A stretch of DNA of 54,105 nucleotides from Verrucomicrobiia bacterium. Lineage in GTDB: Bacteria; Verrucomicrobiota; Verrucomicrobiia; Palsa-1439. Shown piece after piece: positions 8,956 to 18,253 of the stretch. Location of the stretch: contig DATLVI010000032.1 of assembly GCA_035577545.1 (NCBI GenBank), positions 1 through 54,105 on the forward strand, written 5' to 3'. Under the pieces are notes generated by a model that did not search any database, was not told the DNA's origin, and saw nothing but the letters and a program-made list of their open reading frames with translations. Made by a program: the position numbers and the translations under genes. How positions within the stretch are numbered: position 1 is the first letter of the stretch; each line of letters starts with the position of its first letter.

Positions 8956-10557
8956 TCAGTGTCCCAGGTTCTGGAACAAACCCACCAGTTGCACTACAGC
9001 TTTGTTGGAAGCGTCGAGTAATGGCCCTGGATAGAGGCCAATCCAAAACATGAAGAACATCAGGATGGCGATGATGGAAATCTCGCGCGTGTTCATGTCG
9101 GTGAGCCCCTTCCACTTCTCGTTGAGCGGGCCGAAGCAAACCTTTTGCATCATCCCGAGCAGAAACACGCCGGTGATGACCAGTCCGATGGTTGCCAGCG
9201 AGGATACCAGCGGGACAATGGGGAAAGCGCCTTTGAATACGAGGAATTCGCCCACGAACCCGTTGAGACCGGGCAATCCCAGTGACGAGAACATGGAGAT
9301 GCCCAGTACCCCCGCGTAAATCGGCATGATTTTTCGAAGCCCGCCGTACTCTTCCAGTTTGCGCGTGTGTGTGCGGTCGTAGATGACGCCGACGAGAAAG
9401 AACAATGCCGCCGAGCTGATTCCGTGGTTGAACATTTGCAAGATAGCGCCGTTCAGTGCCGCGGCCTTCTCGTTGACTATGTCCGTCACGTTGGCCGCCG
9501 TGGCCACAGTCACGAAAATGCCGAGCATCGCGTAGCCCATGTGGTTTACGGAGGAATACGCAACGAGGCGCTTGAAGTCAGTCTGCGCCAAGGCCGCGTA
9601 CGCGCCAAAGACGATGCTGGCCAACGCCAAGAATAGCAGGACGTTAACATGTGCTTGCACTTGATAAGGAAAAATCGGCAACACGATCCGCAAAAACCCA
9701 TACACGCCCATCTTCAGCAAGATTGCGGCGAGGACCATGGAACCGCCCGTGGGCGCCTGGGTATGCGCATCCGGCAGCCACGTGTGAAACGGCCAGATGG
9801 GCACTTTGATGGCGAAGCCGAGGAATGTGCCCCAGAACAATAGCGAGGCAAAGCGCGCCGAATCGATGTGCATTCCAATATGCGTGTTGATGCCCTCGAC
9901 GAACTTTCCGAGGGCCGCAGCCAACTCGCCCGACGCCGCCATCTGTCGTAGCTCAATGAAATCGAGGGAACCATGACCCGCGTTGGTGGTCGCGAGATAA
10001 ATGAAAGCAAAGGCCAGCAGCATTCCCACGCTACCAGCCAACGTGTACAGGAAGAACTTGAAGGACGCGTAGGTTCGGTCTTCCGCGCCCCAAATCCGGA
10101 TCAGGAAGAACATCGGGATGAGTCCCAACTCCCAGAAGATGAACCAATGGAAGAAGTTGAGTGCGGTGAAGACGCCGAACATGCCGGTTTCGAGCAGTAG
10201 AAACAGCAGAAAAAACAATTTCACATTGCGTTCCTGCTTCCAAGACGCCAGTAACGCCAGCGGCATGATGATTGCCGTCAGCAAAACCATGGTTATGCTC
10301 AGGCCGTCAACAGCGAGGTGGTAATCCACGTTCATGGCGGTGATCCACGTTGATCGCTCTTCAAACATCAACCCGGCATTCGGATCGAAATGATGCCAGA
10401 CAACGTGCGTCAGGCACAGCGAGACGAGACTGGCGACCAGTGAAACGACCTTGATCGCGCCCTTGCTGTCTTTCGGCAGCAACAACACCAGCGCCGCACC
10501 GACCAGCGGGGCAAAGGTGATGAGCGACAAAATAGGAAATGACGTGTTGGGGCTCAT
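8956..10557 (-). CDS. nuoM: NADH-quinone oxidoreductase subunit M, first copy (NuoM1)
   Basis: A canonical-looking NuoM of 533 residues. It has the helix-5 glutamate (FIFWELGLIPMFF), the standard HTWLPDAHTQAPTGGSM signature, the lysine in AAILLKMGVYGF, FKRLVAYSSVNHMGY, and the YDRTHTRKLEEYGGLRKIMP loop. Two short insertions are visible: one before the pumping signature (the segment around residues 205-235 with GKFVEGINTHIG) and one around NVTDIVNEKAAA. The gene overlaps nuoL by 4 nt and is followed 7 nt later by a second nuoM. Confidence 0.95.
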   Translation of the reverse strand: MSPNTSFPILSLITFAPLVGAALVLLLPKDSKGAIKVVSLVASLVSLCLTHVVWHHFDPNAGLMFEERSTWITAMNVDYHLAVDGLSITMVLLTAIIMPLALLASWKQERNVKLFFLLFLLLETGMFGVFTALNFFHWFIFWELGLIPMFFLIRIWGAEDRTYASFKFFLYTLAGSVGMLLAFAFIYLATTNAGHGSLDFIELRQMAASGELAAALGKFVEGINTHIGMHIDSARFASLLFWGTFLGFAIKVPIWPFHTWLPDAHTQAPTGGSMVLAAILLKMGVYGFLRIVLPIFPYQVQAHVNVLLFLALASIVFGAYAALAQTDFKRLVAYSSVNHMGYAMLGIFVTVATAANVTDIVNEKAAALNGAILQMFNHGISSAALFFLVGVIYDRTHTRKLEEYGGLRKIMPIYAGVLGISMFSSLGLPGLNGFVGEFLVFKGAFPIVPLVSSLATIGLVITGVFLLGMMQKVCFGPLNEKWKGLTDMNTREISIIAILMFFMFWIGLYPGPLLDASNKAVVQLVGLFQNLGH

Positions 10558-12611
10558 GAGTAGAAGTAGATCAGCAACAGGATCGCCGCCCCGAGACTCA
10601 ACACACGGAAATAATTCTGCACGCGACCGCTTTGCAGTTTCGCCAGGATCTTTCCTCCCGAGCGGACACTCTCACAACCGGAATCAAAGCCGTTGTTGAT
10701 GAAGAGTTCATCTCCGCCCCAGAGGAAAACCTGCGAGATGCCCCACGCGATCCAGGAGATCGCATGCAACGTTCCATCGACCACAAATTTGTCGAAGAAA
10801 CGGAAGAACGTGGCGCACGCTGCGGTGAACCTGAAAATGGTCGCTTCGTACAATTCGTCGATGTACCACTTGCGGTTGAGAAAGGTGAACAATCCGGCCG
10901 GCATCGCCGCGAGCGGGTCTGGCTCGGAAGCGTGCTCCATCGTCTTGCGCCCGTACACCACCCACCCGAAGAAAATGCCCAACAATCCGACGGCGATCGA
11001 CAAGCCCATAACTATGGGTTTACCGCCGAGAGCTTCGCTCTCCTCGACTCCAAGATAACTCCCAAATTTGTGGCTGAAAAAGCCCAGCCCGATGGCGAAT
11101 ACGCTCAACACGGCAATGGGCAGCCACATATTCCAGGGCACTTCGTGCGGTTCGCCGTGATGGCCATGTCCGTGATCCTCGTGTGCGTCGTGGTGGCCAT
11201 GGCCATGGTCACCTTCTCCGCCGCGCCATTTGCCTGCAAAAACCATGAACATTTGCCGCGTCATATAGAAGGCGGTCAGGAATGCCGCAAACGTCGCCAG
11301 GCCCCACGCGTACTTGTTGCGTTGGAAGGTCGCTAGCAACACCTCATCTTTCGAGAAGAACCCCGCAAAGGGTGGGACACCCGCCAACGCCAGCATGCCG
11401 ACGAGATAACACCAGAAGGTAATGGGCATATACTTCTTGAGCCCGCCCATCTTGCGCATGTCCTGTTCGTGGTGCGTCCCGATAATTACGCAGCCCGAAC
11501 CCAGGAAGAGCAGCGCCTTGAAAAACGCATGCGTCAGCAGGTGGAATTGTCCGGCGGGGAGACTGCCCGCTCCCAACGCCATCACCATGAACCCGAGCTG
11601 CGAACAGGTCGAATACGCCAGGACCCGTTTGATATCGAACTGCGCGACGGCTATCGTCGCCGAAAACACCGCCGTGAAACAACCGATCCACATCACGAAG
11701 TCCATTACCCAGGCGCCCGGTTCTGCCGTGAAAAGCGGGTACATGCGACCCACCATGAACACGCCTGCCGCCACCATCGTCGCGGCATGGATCAGCGCGC
11801 TTACCGGTGTCGGGCCTTCCATCGCGTCGGGCAACCACACGTGCAACGGAAATTGCGCGCTCTTGCCCATCGCGCCAATGAAAAGCAGGAAGGCAATCGT
11901 GCTTGCTGCAGACAAACCCCACCAGCCTGCCAGGTGAGCCAGGCTACCGGCCTGCTGCAGCGCCCCGGTGCCGTCTGCCGCGTATAGATTCAATGTTCCC
12001 GTCTTCCAGTACAGCATCAGGATACCGAGGAAGAACCCCACGTCGCCAATGCGCGTGGTGATGAACGCCTTCTTCATCGCGGCGGCCGCCGATGGCTTGA
12101 AATACCAAAAACCAATGAGCAGATAGCTGCACAGGCCGACCAGTTCCCAGCACATGAACAAGAGGAGCAGGTTGTTCGAGATGACCAAGCCAAGCATCGA
12201 GGCGGCAAACAATGACAGGAAACAGAAGAACCGGGTAAAGTTCTCGTCGTCGTGCATATAACCGGTTGCGTTGACGAAAATCCAGAACCCGACGAATGAC
12301 ACCATAGCTGCCATGCCTGCCGTCAACGGATCGAGGATGAGCCCTAGATCAAGACTCGTATTGCCAAACTTAAACCAGGTGAAATTCCAAATCGCCCGCT
12401 GGACTTCCGTGTGCTCACCACTACCGAGTGTGGCGAAAAAGGCGCGCAACGCAAAAACGCAGGACAAACCCATCGCGCCGATCGTCAGGGTCGCCGAGAG
12501 CTTCCGATGGGGGCGCTTCAGTAAAGATTGGATAGCGGCGGCCACCAGTGGAAAAAATGGAATCAACCACTGTTGCCTAACCAATTCGTCGATGTACCGG
12601 GCTTCGTTCAT
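10554..12611 (-). CDS. nuoL: NADH-quinone oxidoreductase subunit L, long form
   Basis: The distal proton-pumping subunit of complex I. At 685 residues it is longer than the roughly 610 residues of E. coli NuoL. Signature segments include LLLFMCWELVGLCSYLLIGFW, FPLHVWLPDAMEGPTPVSALIHAATMVAAG and FDIKRVLAYSTCSQLGFM. Two features account for the extra length. One is a His-rich loop (DHGHGHHDAHEDHGHGHHG). The other is a stretch of about 25 residues in the C-terminal lateral-helix region, after KWYIDELYEA, reading roughly FLWGGDELFINNGFDSGCES before the usual LQSGRVQNY. It starts directly after the nuoK stop and overlaps nuoM1 by 4 nt. Confidence 0.95.
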   Translation of the reverse strand: MNEARYIDELVRQQWLIPFFPLVAAAIQSLLKRPHRKLSATLTIGAMGLSCVFALRAFFATLGSGEHTEVQRAIWNFTWFKFGNTSLDLGLILDPLTAGMAAMVSFVGFWIFVNATGYMHDDENFTRFFCFLSLFAASMLGLVISNNLLLLFMCWELVGLCSYLLIGFWYFKPSAAAAMKKAFITTRIGDVGFFLGILMLYWKTGTLNLYAADGTGALQQAGSLAHLAGWWGLSAASTIAFLLFIGAMGKSAQFPLHVWLPDAMEGPTPVSALIHAATMVAAGVFMVGRMYPLFTAEPGAWVMDFVMWIGCFTAVFSATIAVAQFDIKRVLAYSTCSQLGFMVMALGAGSLPAGQFHLLTHAFFKALLFLGSGCVIIGTHHEQDMRKMGGLKKYMPITFWCYLVGMLALAGVPPFAGFFSKDEVLLATFQRNKYAWGLATFAAFLTAFYMTRQMFMVFAGKWRGGEGDHGHGHHDAHEDHGHGHHGEPHEVPWNMWLPIAVLSVFAIGLGFFSHKFGSYLGVEESEALGGKPIVMGLSIAVGLLGIFFGWVVYGRKTMEHASEPDPLAAMPAGLFTFLNRKWYIDELYEATIFRFTAACATFFRFFDKFVVDGTLHAISWIAWGISQVFLWGGDELFINNGFDSGCESVRSGGKILAKLQSGRVQNYFRVLSLGAAILLLIYFYS

Positions 12612-12923
12612 CTACCCCTTCAAGCTCCTCATCTCATCAACATCGATCGACTGGTAGTGACGATACACGGCAATCACCAGCGCCAGGCCGATGGCCGACT
12701 CCGCCGCGGCGATGGAAATCGCGAAGATGGCAAACATCTGCGCGGTCAGCGACGCGAAATACTTGTAGTGCCAGAAAGCGACAAAGTTCAGGATGCCCGC
12801 ATTGAACATGATTTCGATGCCCATCAGCACGATGATCGCGTTCTTGCGCGACAGCGCGCCGCACAAACCGATGGCGAAGAGAAACGCCGAGAGCATCAGG
12901 TAATGGGCCAGGGAGACAGTCAT
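12612..12923 (-). CDS. nuoK: NADH-quinone oxidoreductase subunit K
   Basis: A 103-residue, three-helix subunit of the complex I membrane arm. The two conserved intramembrane glutamates are visible at E37 (LMGIEIMFNAG) and E75 (SIAAAESAIGLAL). Length is normal. Its start overlaps nuoJ by 4 nt and its stop abuts the nuoL start without a gap, so nuoJ-K-L are coupled. Confidence 0.96.
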   Translation of the reverse strand: MTVSLAHYLMLSAFLFAIGLCGALSRKNAIIVLMGIEIMFNAGILNFVAFWHYKYFASLTAQMFAIFAISIAAAESAIGLALVIAVYRHYQSIDVDEMRSLKG

Positions 12924-13426
12924 CGCTTACGAATGACCTCCTCCAGGGCGATAACCACCGCGCCGATCAATGCCGCCGTCAACAGCACCGCCATCGCCTC
13001 CAATGGCACAAGCCAGTCCGCGACGAACGCCCTGCCGATTTCCGCGATGGAGGTACTGGCCGTACCCACCGGCAATATCGAGGTAAGCGGATCTTTGCCG
13101 ATGATCGCCCACAGCAAGCCGGCGATAATGACCGCGGTGCCCATGCCCGCCCACCATTTACCGCCGAGCACCTCGCGCGGACCTTCCGTGCCGGTGACGT
13201 GGCGTGTCAACATGATGGCGAACAGAATCAGCACGGCAACCGCGCCAATATAAATGAGCACCTGCACCGCAAAGAGAAAGTCCGCGCGCAAGAGGAGGTA
13301 GTGTCCCGCAATGCCGAGGAAGAACAGGATCAGCGACAAGACGCAATGCACGAGATTGCGCATCGTAATCGCCAGGATGGCGCCGATGACTGTGATTGCG
13401 GAAAGGATCCAGAAGGCGATTTCCAT
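12920..13426 (-). CDS. nuoJ: NADH-quinone oxidoreductase subunit J
   Basis: A 168-residue subunit with five hydrophobic helices. The conserved helix-3 region reads LRADFLFAVQVLIYIGAVAVLILFAIMLT, the family hallmark. The start at 13426 (MEIAFWILS) is preferred because the upstream extension overlaps nuoH and is not hydrophobic. It begins 5 nt after the nuoH stop and overlaps nuoK by 4 nt. Confidence 0.95.
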   Translation of the reverse strand: MEIAFWILSAITVIGAILAITMRNLVHCVLSLILFFLGIAGHYLLLRADFLFAVQVLIYIGAVAVLILFAIMLTRHVTGTEGPREVLGGKWWAGMGTAVIIAGLLWAIIGKDPLTSILPVGTASTSIAEIGRAFVADWLVPLEAMAVLLTAALIGAVVIALEEVIRKR

Positions 13427-13431
13427 GATAA

Positions 13432-14661
13432 TCAGGAGGCGTACCGGTATTCCCGTTTCTCGATTGTCTCGGAAGCCGCGAGTTTGGAGAGGGTGACAAA
13501 CCAGAGAACAAGCCAGAGGGTGGTCACGATCCACGCGATGTACCGCACGGTTATATAATGCCACATCGCGACGGCAATAATATTGACGATCGACATCGGC
13601 AGCAGGACCTTCCACGCAAAGCTCATCAACTGGTCGACGCGCACGCGCGGCCAGGTGCCGCGAATCCAAATCGTCAACACAATCATGCCTCCCAGCTTGG
13701 TAAAGAACCAAAACATGGAAATCAAGCCACCCAGGACACCGGGGCCACTGCCGGGACCGTTGTAGCCGCCGAGGAACATCGTCACCGTGATGCCCGCCAT
13801 CGCAATGGACGCGAGGTATTCGCCGAGTTGAAAGAGCGCGAACTTGAAGCCGCTATACTCGGTATGATAACCCGCGATGATCTCCGATTCCGCCTCGGGA
13901 ATGTCAAACGGCGTGCGGGCTGACTCCGCCATCGCTCCAATCGTGAAAAGAGCGAACCCAACAAATCCCCACGGACGGAACACGAACCAGTGCGAGACGT
14001 TGAGGATTCCCCCGCTCTGTGCTTTGGCAATGGCCAGCGTGGAAAGCGAGCCTGCCGCCATCACCACCGCCACGGCTGCCAGCACCATGGGAACTTCGTA
14101 GGAAACAACCTGCGCCACCGCACGCATCGCACCCAGCAGCGAGAACTTGTTGCGTGACGCCCAACCACCCATGAAAAGCGCCAGTACACTGGCCGTACTG
14201 ATGGCGAACGCGAACAGTATGCCGATGTTGAGATCGACCGGAACGAGTCCCGCGCCAACCGGTACCACCGCGAAAAGCAGTACAGACGGGATTACCGCAA
14301 TGACCGGGGCGAGAAAGTGGACGAACTTATCGGAACTCCGCGGGACAATATCTTCCTTGGTCAGCAGCTTTACGCCATCCGCGATTGGTTGGAGGATGCC
14401 CCAGCGACCAACGCGGTTCGGGCCGATGCGGTTTTGGATCCGACCGAGTGCCTTGCGTTCAACCAGCGTGGTGTAGGCGAAGATGCCGGGGAACACGGCA
14501 ACGACAAAGAGGATGGGAACCGCGATCGCGACCGCCCAGATGAACCATTCCGGCGGATTGGAAAGAAAACCGGCGATGGGCTTCCCGATCCAGGGCAACC
14601 ACCCCAGCAGGTACGACAAAAGCTTCAATAATTGTGGTGCGACTTTGTAAACCTGATCCAT
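13432..14661 (-). CDS. nuoH: NADH-quinone oxidoreductase subunit H
   Basis: Forms the quinone tunnel and the link between the membrane and peripheral arms. The 409-residue protein contains ERKALGRIQNRIGPNRVG and GILQPIADGVKLLTKEDI, both highly conserved, the acidic loop RTPFDIPEAESEIIAGYHTEYSG, and the WIRGTWPRVRVDQLM C-terminal motif. It is longer than typical NuoH (about 330-350) because of extra N-terminal sequence. It is preceded by a gap of 105 nt, the only sizeable one in the locus, and that gap contains a strong promoter-like sequence. Confidence 0.96.
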   Translation of the reverse strand: MDQVYKVAPQLLKLLSYLLGWLPWIGKPIAGFLSNPPEWFIWAVAIAVPILFVVAVFPGIFAYTTLVERKALGRIQNRIGPNRVGRWGILQPIADGVKLLTKEDIVPRSSDKFVHFLAPVIAVIPSVLLFAVVPVGAGLVPVDLNIGILFAFAISTASVLALFMGGWASRNKFSLLGAMRAVAQVVSYEVPMVLAAVAVVMAAGSLSTLAIAKAQSGGILNVSHWFVFRPWGFVGFALFTIGAMAESARTPFDIPEAESEIIAGYHTEYSGFKFALFQLGEYLASIAMAGITVTMFLGGYNGPGSGPGVLGGLISMFWFFTKLGGMIVLTIWIRGTWPRVRVDQLMSFAWKVLLPMSIVNIIAVAMWHYITVRYIAWIVTTLWLVLWFVTLSKLAASETIEKREYRYAS

Positions 14662-14693
14662 GCTTCGTCAGTCAGCCCGAATCGGGCGCGCTT

Positions 14694-14722
14694 CTTATAG
14701 GAAAACCCCCGTCCCCTGTCAA
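14694..14722 (-). promoter_or_regulatory. Predicted sigma70 promoter for nuoH-nuoN
   Basis: On the minus strand a perfect TTGACA (14722 down to 14717) is separated by exactly 17 nt from TATAAG (14699 down to 14694), a 5-of-6 match to the -10 consensus. Transcription would begin near 14687. The short leader before the nuoH ATG at 14661 holds a small GC hairpin (GCCCGATTCGGGC). This would let the membrane-arm genes be transcribed separately from nuoA-I. Confidence 0.7.
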
Positions 14723-14766
14723 ACCCGCTTCCTCACCGGAACGACAGCCGAACTGTGACGCTACCC

Positions 14767-15840
14767 TTACAACTTCCCTGCCTCCTGCATCAGCTTCTTG
14801 AGCATATTGGCAGTTTCCGCTTCTCCTGGCAGGCACAGTGACAAATCGGTCTCCGCCCCCGTGGCAATCGCATCCGCATAGCCGCGACAATCGTAACCGC
14901 AGGCATGGCAATCAGTCTGCGCCATGGCAGCCATCAACTTGTCGGCGATGGGTGTGTCCTTTGCCAAATCAAGCCGCTGCTGCATTCCAAGTCCCGGATC
15001 GTGCCATGGCCAGCCACCCGCCGGTGCTTCGGCAGCGGGTGCCGCCTCGGTTGCCGGCGCCGCTTCAGCGGCCTGCGCTACCGGCCCTTCGGTGGCTGGG
15101 GCTGCGGCTGCAGGCGCAACGCCTGCGCCACCAGATCCTGCAACAGCCGCAAGGTATCCGCTGAGCCACTGGCGCTGCTCGGGCGTGAACGGCGCATCGT
15201 CTGGAATCGCAACTCGCGCCGTCGGGGCTGCTGTTGCCGCGGGCTTCGGCGCTACGGGAGCGGCCGGCTTGGGCGCTGGTGCCGCGGGTTTTGCTCCCGC
15301 CGGTGCTGCCTTCTTCGCCTTCTTTTCCGCTTCAGCTTTCAGTTTGGCGTCGACGGCGGAAGCCTCGGTCGGTTTGATCTTATTATAGAACTCGTTGGAC
15401 TTCAGCAGTTCGGGCAAATGTTCGACAAGCTCATCGAAACGTCCGTACTGCGACTTCTCGTAATTGTTGTCCATCTTGATCGCGTCGAACGGGCAGACCT
15501 CCACGCAAATCTGGCACTGCATGCAGACGCTGATATCGATGTCGAACACCTTCGGGCGTTGCTGCGGTTTGCCCTTCTCGTCGCGATCCATGACGATGTA
15601 AATGCACTGTGGCGGGCATTCCACCTCGCAAATCTTGCACGCCACGCAACGCATCGAGGCGATCGGATCGCTGTCCTTATCGAACACGAGGAAAGGAAAC
15701 GTGCGGGAATTCTCGGGAACCTGGACGCGCTCCTCGGGATACTGGACCGTGACAAGGCGTTCCTTGTCAAAATAACTGCCCACAAAGTTGCGGGCCGTCA
15801 CGACCATGCCCTCGAACAAACCTTTCCCAATGAAGCCCAT
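14767..15840 (-). CDS. nuoI: NuoI-type 2x[4Fe-4S] ferredoxin subunit fused to a C-terminal Cys-rich Fe-S domain
   Basis: Residues 1 to about 160 are NuoI, the complex I subunit that passes electrons towards NuoB. It has two [4Fe-4S] motifs, C65-C68-C71-C75 and C106-C109-C112-C116, each ending in Cys-Pro. Then follow a Lys/Ala/Pro-rich linker, a short FTPEQRQWLSGYL segment, a second Ala-rich linker, PWHDPGLGMQQRLDLA, and a final domain with cysteines at 311, 314, 318 and 336 (DCHACGYDCRGYADAI ... LCLPG). From memory, the post-linker segments resemble the N-terminal Fe-S part of some diflavin sulfite-reductase flavoproteins. NuoI is usually 160-220 residues; this is 357. The start overlaps the nuoD stop (TAATG). 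Confidence 0.9.
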   Translation of the reverse strand: MGFIGKGLFEGMVVTARNFVGSYFDKERLVTVQYPEERVQVPENSRTFPFLVFDKDSDPIASMRCVACKICEVECPPQCIYIVMDRDEKGKPQQRPKVFDIDISVCMQCQICVEVCPFDAIKMDNNYEKSQYGRFDELVEHLPELLKSNEFYNKIKPTEASAVDAKLKAEAEKKAKKAAPAGAKPAAPAPKPAAPVAPKPAATAAPTARVAIPDDAPFTPEQRQWLSGYLAAVAGSGGAGVAPAAAAPATEGPVAQAAEAAPATEAAPAAEAPAGGWPWHDPGLGMQQRLDLAKDTPIADKLMAAMAQTDCHACGYDCRGYADAIATGAETDLSLCLPGEAETANMLKKLMQEAGKL

Positions 15841-17006
15841 TAGCGGTCCACCTCCCCGAGCACGATATCGACGCTACCGAGGATGACCACAACGTCAGCC
15901 ACCTTGTGCCCGACGCACATGTCTTCCAGAATTGTCAGGTTGACGAAACTGGGCGGACGCACATGGTAGCGGTACGGCTGTTTGCCGCCTTCGTCCGAGA
16001 CGAGATAGAAACCCAGCTCGCCCTTCGGTCCCTCGATGCGGCCGTAGCCGTCGCCGGGCGGAATTTTGAAATTGCGAAGCTTCACCTCGGGCGCGATATG
16101 CGGGCCCTGTGGAATATCGCGCAAGGCCTGCTGCAGGATCTTGATGCTCTCGCGCATCTCGAGCACGCGAATGTAGTAGCGGTCATATACATCGCCGATC
16201 TCACCCAGCGGGACGCGAAAATCAACGCGTCCGTATACGCCGTATTTATCGACCTTGCGAAGATCATAGTCCACACCGCTGGCGCGGGCCATTGGGCCGC
16301 TGATGCCGGCGTTAATGGCCAACTCCTTCGGCAAAACGCCCACGCGCTGTGTGCGGGCGAGCAGGACCTCGTTGTTGGTGAGCAATTTCTCAAACTCATC
16401 GAGGAACCGCGGGAACCGGGACGCAATATCTTTCGCGGTCGCCAGGTTTTCATCGGTCATGTTCACGCGCACGCCGCCAAACCGCATGTAATTGCACATC
16501 ATGCGCGAGCCGCTCACGGCTTCAAACAAATCGAGGATACGCTCGCGTTCGCGGAAGGCGTACAGCAACGGGGTGCCCCACGCACCGAGGTCCTGCAACA
16601 TGAACCCGATGACGCACGAGTGGTTTAGCAAGCGCGTCAGTTCCGCCATGACCACGCGGATATACTCGGCGCGGTCGGGAACCTTGATACCAGCGAGCTT
16701 CTCGACGGCCAGCGCGTACGCCCAGTTGTTGGTCATGGAATTGAAATAATCGAGCCGGTCGGTGTACGGCATCGATCCCAACCAGGCCATGCGCTCGGCC
16801 AGTTGCTCGTGATTGCGATGGAGGTAACCCATGACGGGCTTGAGCGCGACGACGGATTCGCCGTCCAGCACGCAGTCCATACGGAACACGCCGTGGGTGC
16901 TCGGATGCTGCGGCCCAATGGAAACCTCCAGCGTCTGGGTCTCGATCACGCCGTCGGAACCCGGCGTCAACGTGTACGGCTTTTCGTCTGTGAGTGGCTG
17001 GATCAT
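15840..17006 (-). CDS. nuoD: NADH-quinone oxidoreductase subunit D
   Basis: The 49-kDa-type subunit lining the quinone site. The 388-residue protein carries [13 protein letters not shown], the [13 protein letters not shown] segment, [12 protein letters not shown] and ending sequence [16 protein letters not shown]. It starts at 17006, overlapping the nuoC stop (ATGA). It is a separate gene and not a NuoCD fusion. Its stop overlaps the NuoI-fusion start by one base. Confidence 0.96.
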   Translation of the reverse strand: MIQPLTDEKPYTLTPGSDGVIETQTLEVSIGPQHPSTHGVFRMDCVLDGESVVALKPVMGYLHRNHEQLAERMAWLGSMPYTDRLDYFNSMTNNWAYALAVEKLAGIKVPDRAEYIRVVMAELTRLLNHSCVIGFMLQDLGAWGTPLLYAFRERERILDLFEAVSGSRMMCNYMRFGGVRVNMTDENLATAKDIASRFPRFLDEFEKLLTNNEVLLARTQRVGVLPKELAINAGISGPMARASGVDYDLRKVDKYGVYGRVDFRVPLGEIGDVYDRYYIRVLEMRESIKILQQALRDIPQGPHIAPEVKLRNFKIPPGDGYGRIEGPKGELGFYLVSDEGGKQPYRYHVRPPSFVNLTILEDMCVGHKVADVVVILGSVDIVLGEVDR

Positions 17007-17599
17007 TTCTTTTTTGCCCTCTCCAGCTCTTCCACTGCGGTCGGGGGCATGATACCGCCCTCTTGCACGGCGCGTTGCAGCGTGTCGTCGTGCGGTGTCG
17101 GCTCCCACTCGTAATCCGGCGGCGGGACGTAATCCTTGCGCATCGGGAAATCAGTGAACTCGTCCCACATCAGGATGCGCCGCAAATCAGGATGTCCGTC
17201 GAACTTCACGCCATACAGGTCGTACGCCTCGCGCTCCTGGAATTCACACGCGCGCCACAATGCGGTCAGTGACGGCACACGACATTGATCGAGTTCACGC
17301 GGTGCGCGCACCTTCAAGACGATGGGTCCCTGCTTCTGCGCCACGGAGTACAGATGATAAACGACCTCGACATACCCGGGCTTGTCGGCTTTGGCCGGAT
17401 AATCAACCGCCGTCACGCACGAACAAAAATCCATCTGGAAGCGCGGGTCTTCCTTAAAGAACTTCCCCACTCCATAGATGTGCTCACGGTCCACGAGCAA
17501 CGCTGGCTGCTGCGCCGCCGGTGTCGAGTTGATGATCTCGATCTTCGCGCCTGGTACGGCCTGCGCGGCGATCTCCTTGATTTTCTCAATCGCTTCCAT
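17003..17599 (-). CDS. nuoC: NADH-quinone oxidoreductase subunit C
   Basis: The 30-kDa-type peripheral-arm subunit, 198 residues. The family signature [29 protein letters not shown] is present, followed by [10 protein letters not shown]. Its start overlaps the nuoB stop by one base and its stop overlaps the nuoD start. Confidence 0.95.
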   Translation of the reverse strand: MEAIEKIKEIAAQAVPGAKIEIINSTPAAQQPALLVDREHIYGVGKFFKEDPRFQMDFCSCVTAVDYPAKADKPGYVEVVYHLYSVAQKQGPIVLKVRAPRELDQCRVPSLTALWRACEFQEREAYDLYGVKFDGHPDLRRILMWDEFTDFPMRKDYVPPPDYEWEPTPHDDTLQRAVQEGGIMPPTAVEELERAKKK

Positions 17600-18243
17600 C
17601 AGCCCTTCTTGACATCCTCCAGCGTCACGTCACGATAATCGCGCGGCGGTTGCCACACCTCGCGATTGGCTGGCGGTTGCAAATCATGTTCGCCGAATGC
17701 TGGAATCGGGAATTCGGAGGTCGCATGCTTGTCGTACCACCGCGGTCGTTGGCCCTTTTCGAGGTGCTGGCCCGCAATCTTACGCTGCAACGTCATGATC
17801 GCGTGGATCAACGCCTCGGGACGCGGCGGACAACCGGGAATGTGCACGTCCACGGGAATATACCGGTCGATCCCCTTCAAGACGTTGTAGCCGTCCTTAA
17901 ATGGTCCACCCGAAATCGCGCAGGCGCCCATGGCGATGCAATACTTCGGTTCCGGCATCTGGTTATAGAGGCGGACAACCTGTGGGGCCATCTTCTTCGT
18001 GACCGTGCCCGCGACGATCATCAAGTCGGCCTGCCGTGGCGTGGCGCGGAAAACTTCGGCGCCGAACCTGGCCAAGTCGTAGCGGGAGGCGGCGCTCGCG
18101 ATCATTTCGATGGCACAACACGCCAGGCCAAATTGCAGCGGCCAGATCGAGGATTTGCGGCCCCAATTATAAAGCTGCTCGAACGGGAGAACAAAAATCC
18201 CCTGTTTCTGAAGCTCGCTCTTTAGTCCTTCGTCGATTGCCAT
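17599..18243 (-). CDS. nuoB: NADH-quinone oxidoreductase subunit B
   Basis: Carries the N2 [4Fe-4S] cluster, the last redox centre before quinone. The 214-residue protein shows all four cluster ligands in context: the adjacent cysteines of GLACCAIEM, the cysteine of [11 protein letters not shown], and that of [12 protein letters not shown]. The C-terminal tail after the core (residues 160-214) is longer than minimal NuoB. It starts 10 nt after nuoA. Confidence 0.96.
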   Translation of the reverse strand: MAIDEGLKSELQKQGIFVLPFEQLYNWGRKSSIWPLQFGLACCAIEMIASAASRYDLARFGAEVFRATPRQADLMIVAGTVTKKMAPQVVRLYNQMPEPKYCIAMGACAISGGPFKDGYNVLKGIDRYIPVDVHIPGCPPRPEALIHAIMTLQRKIAGQHLEKGQRPRWYDKHATSEFPIPAFGEHDLQPPANREVWQPPRDYRDVTLEDVKKG

Positions 18244-18253
18244 GGCGAAATCC

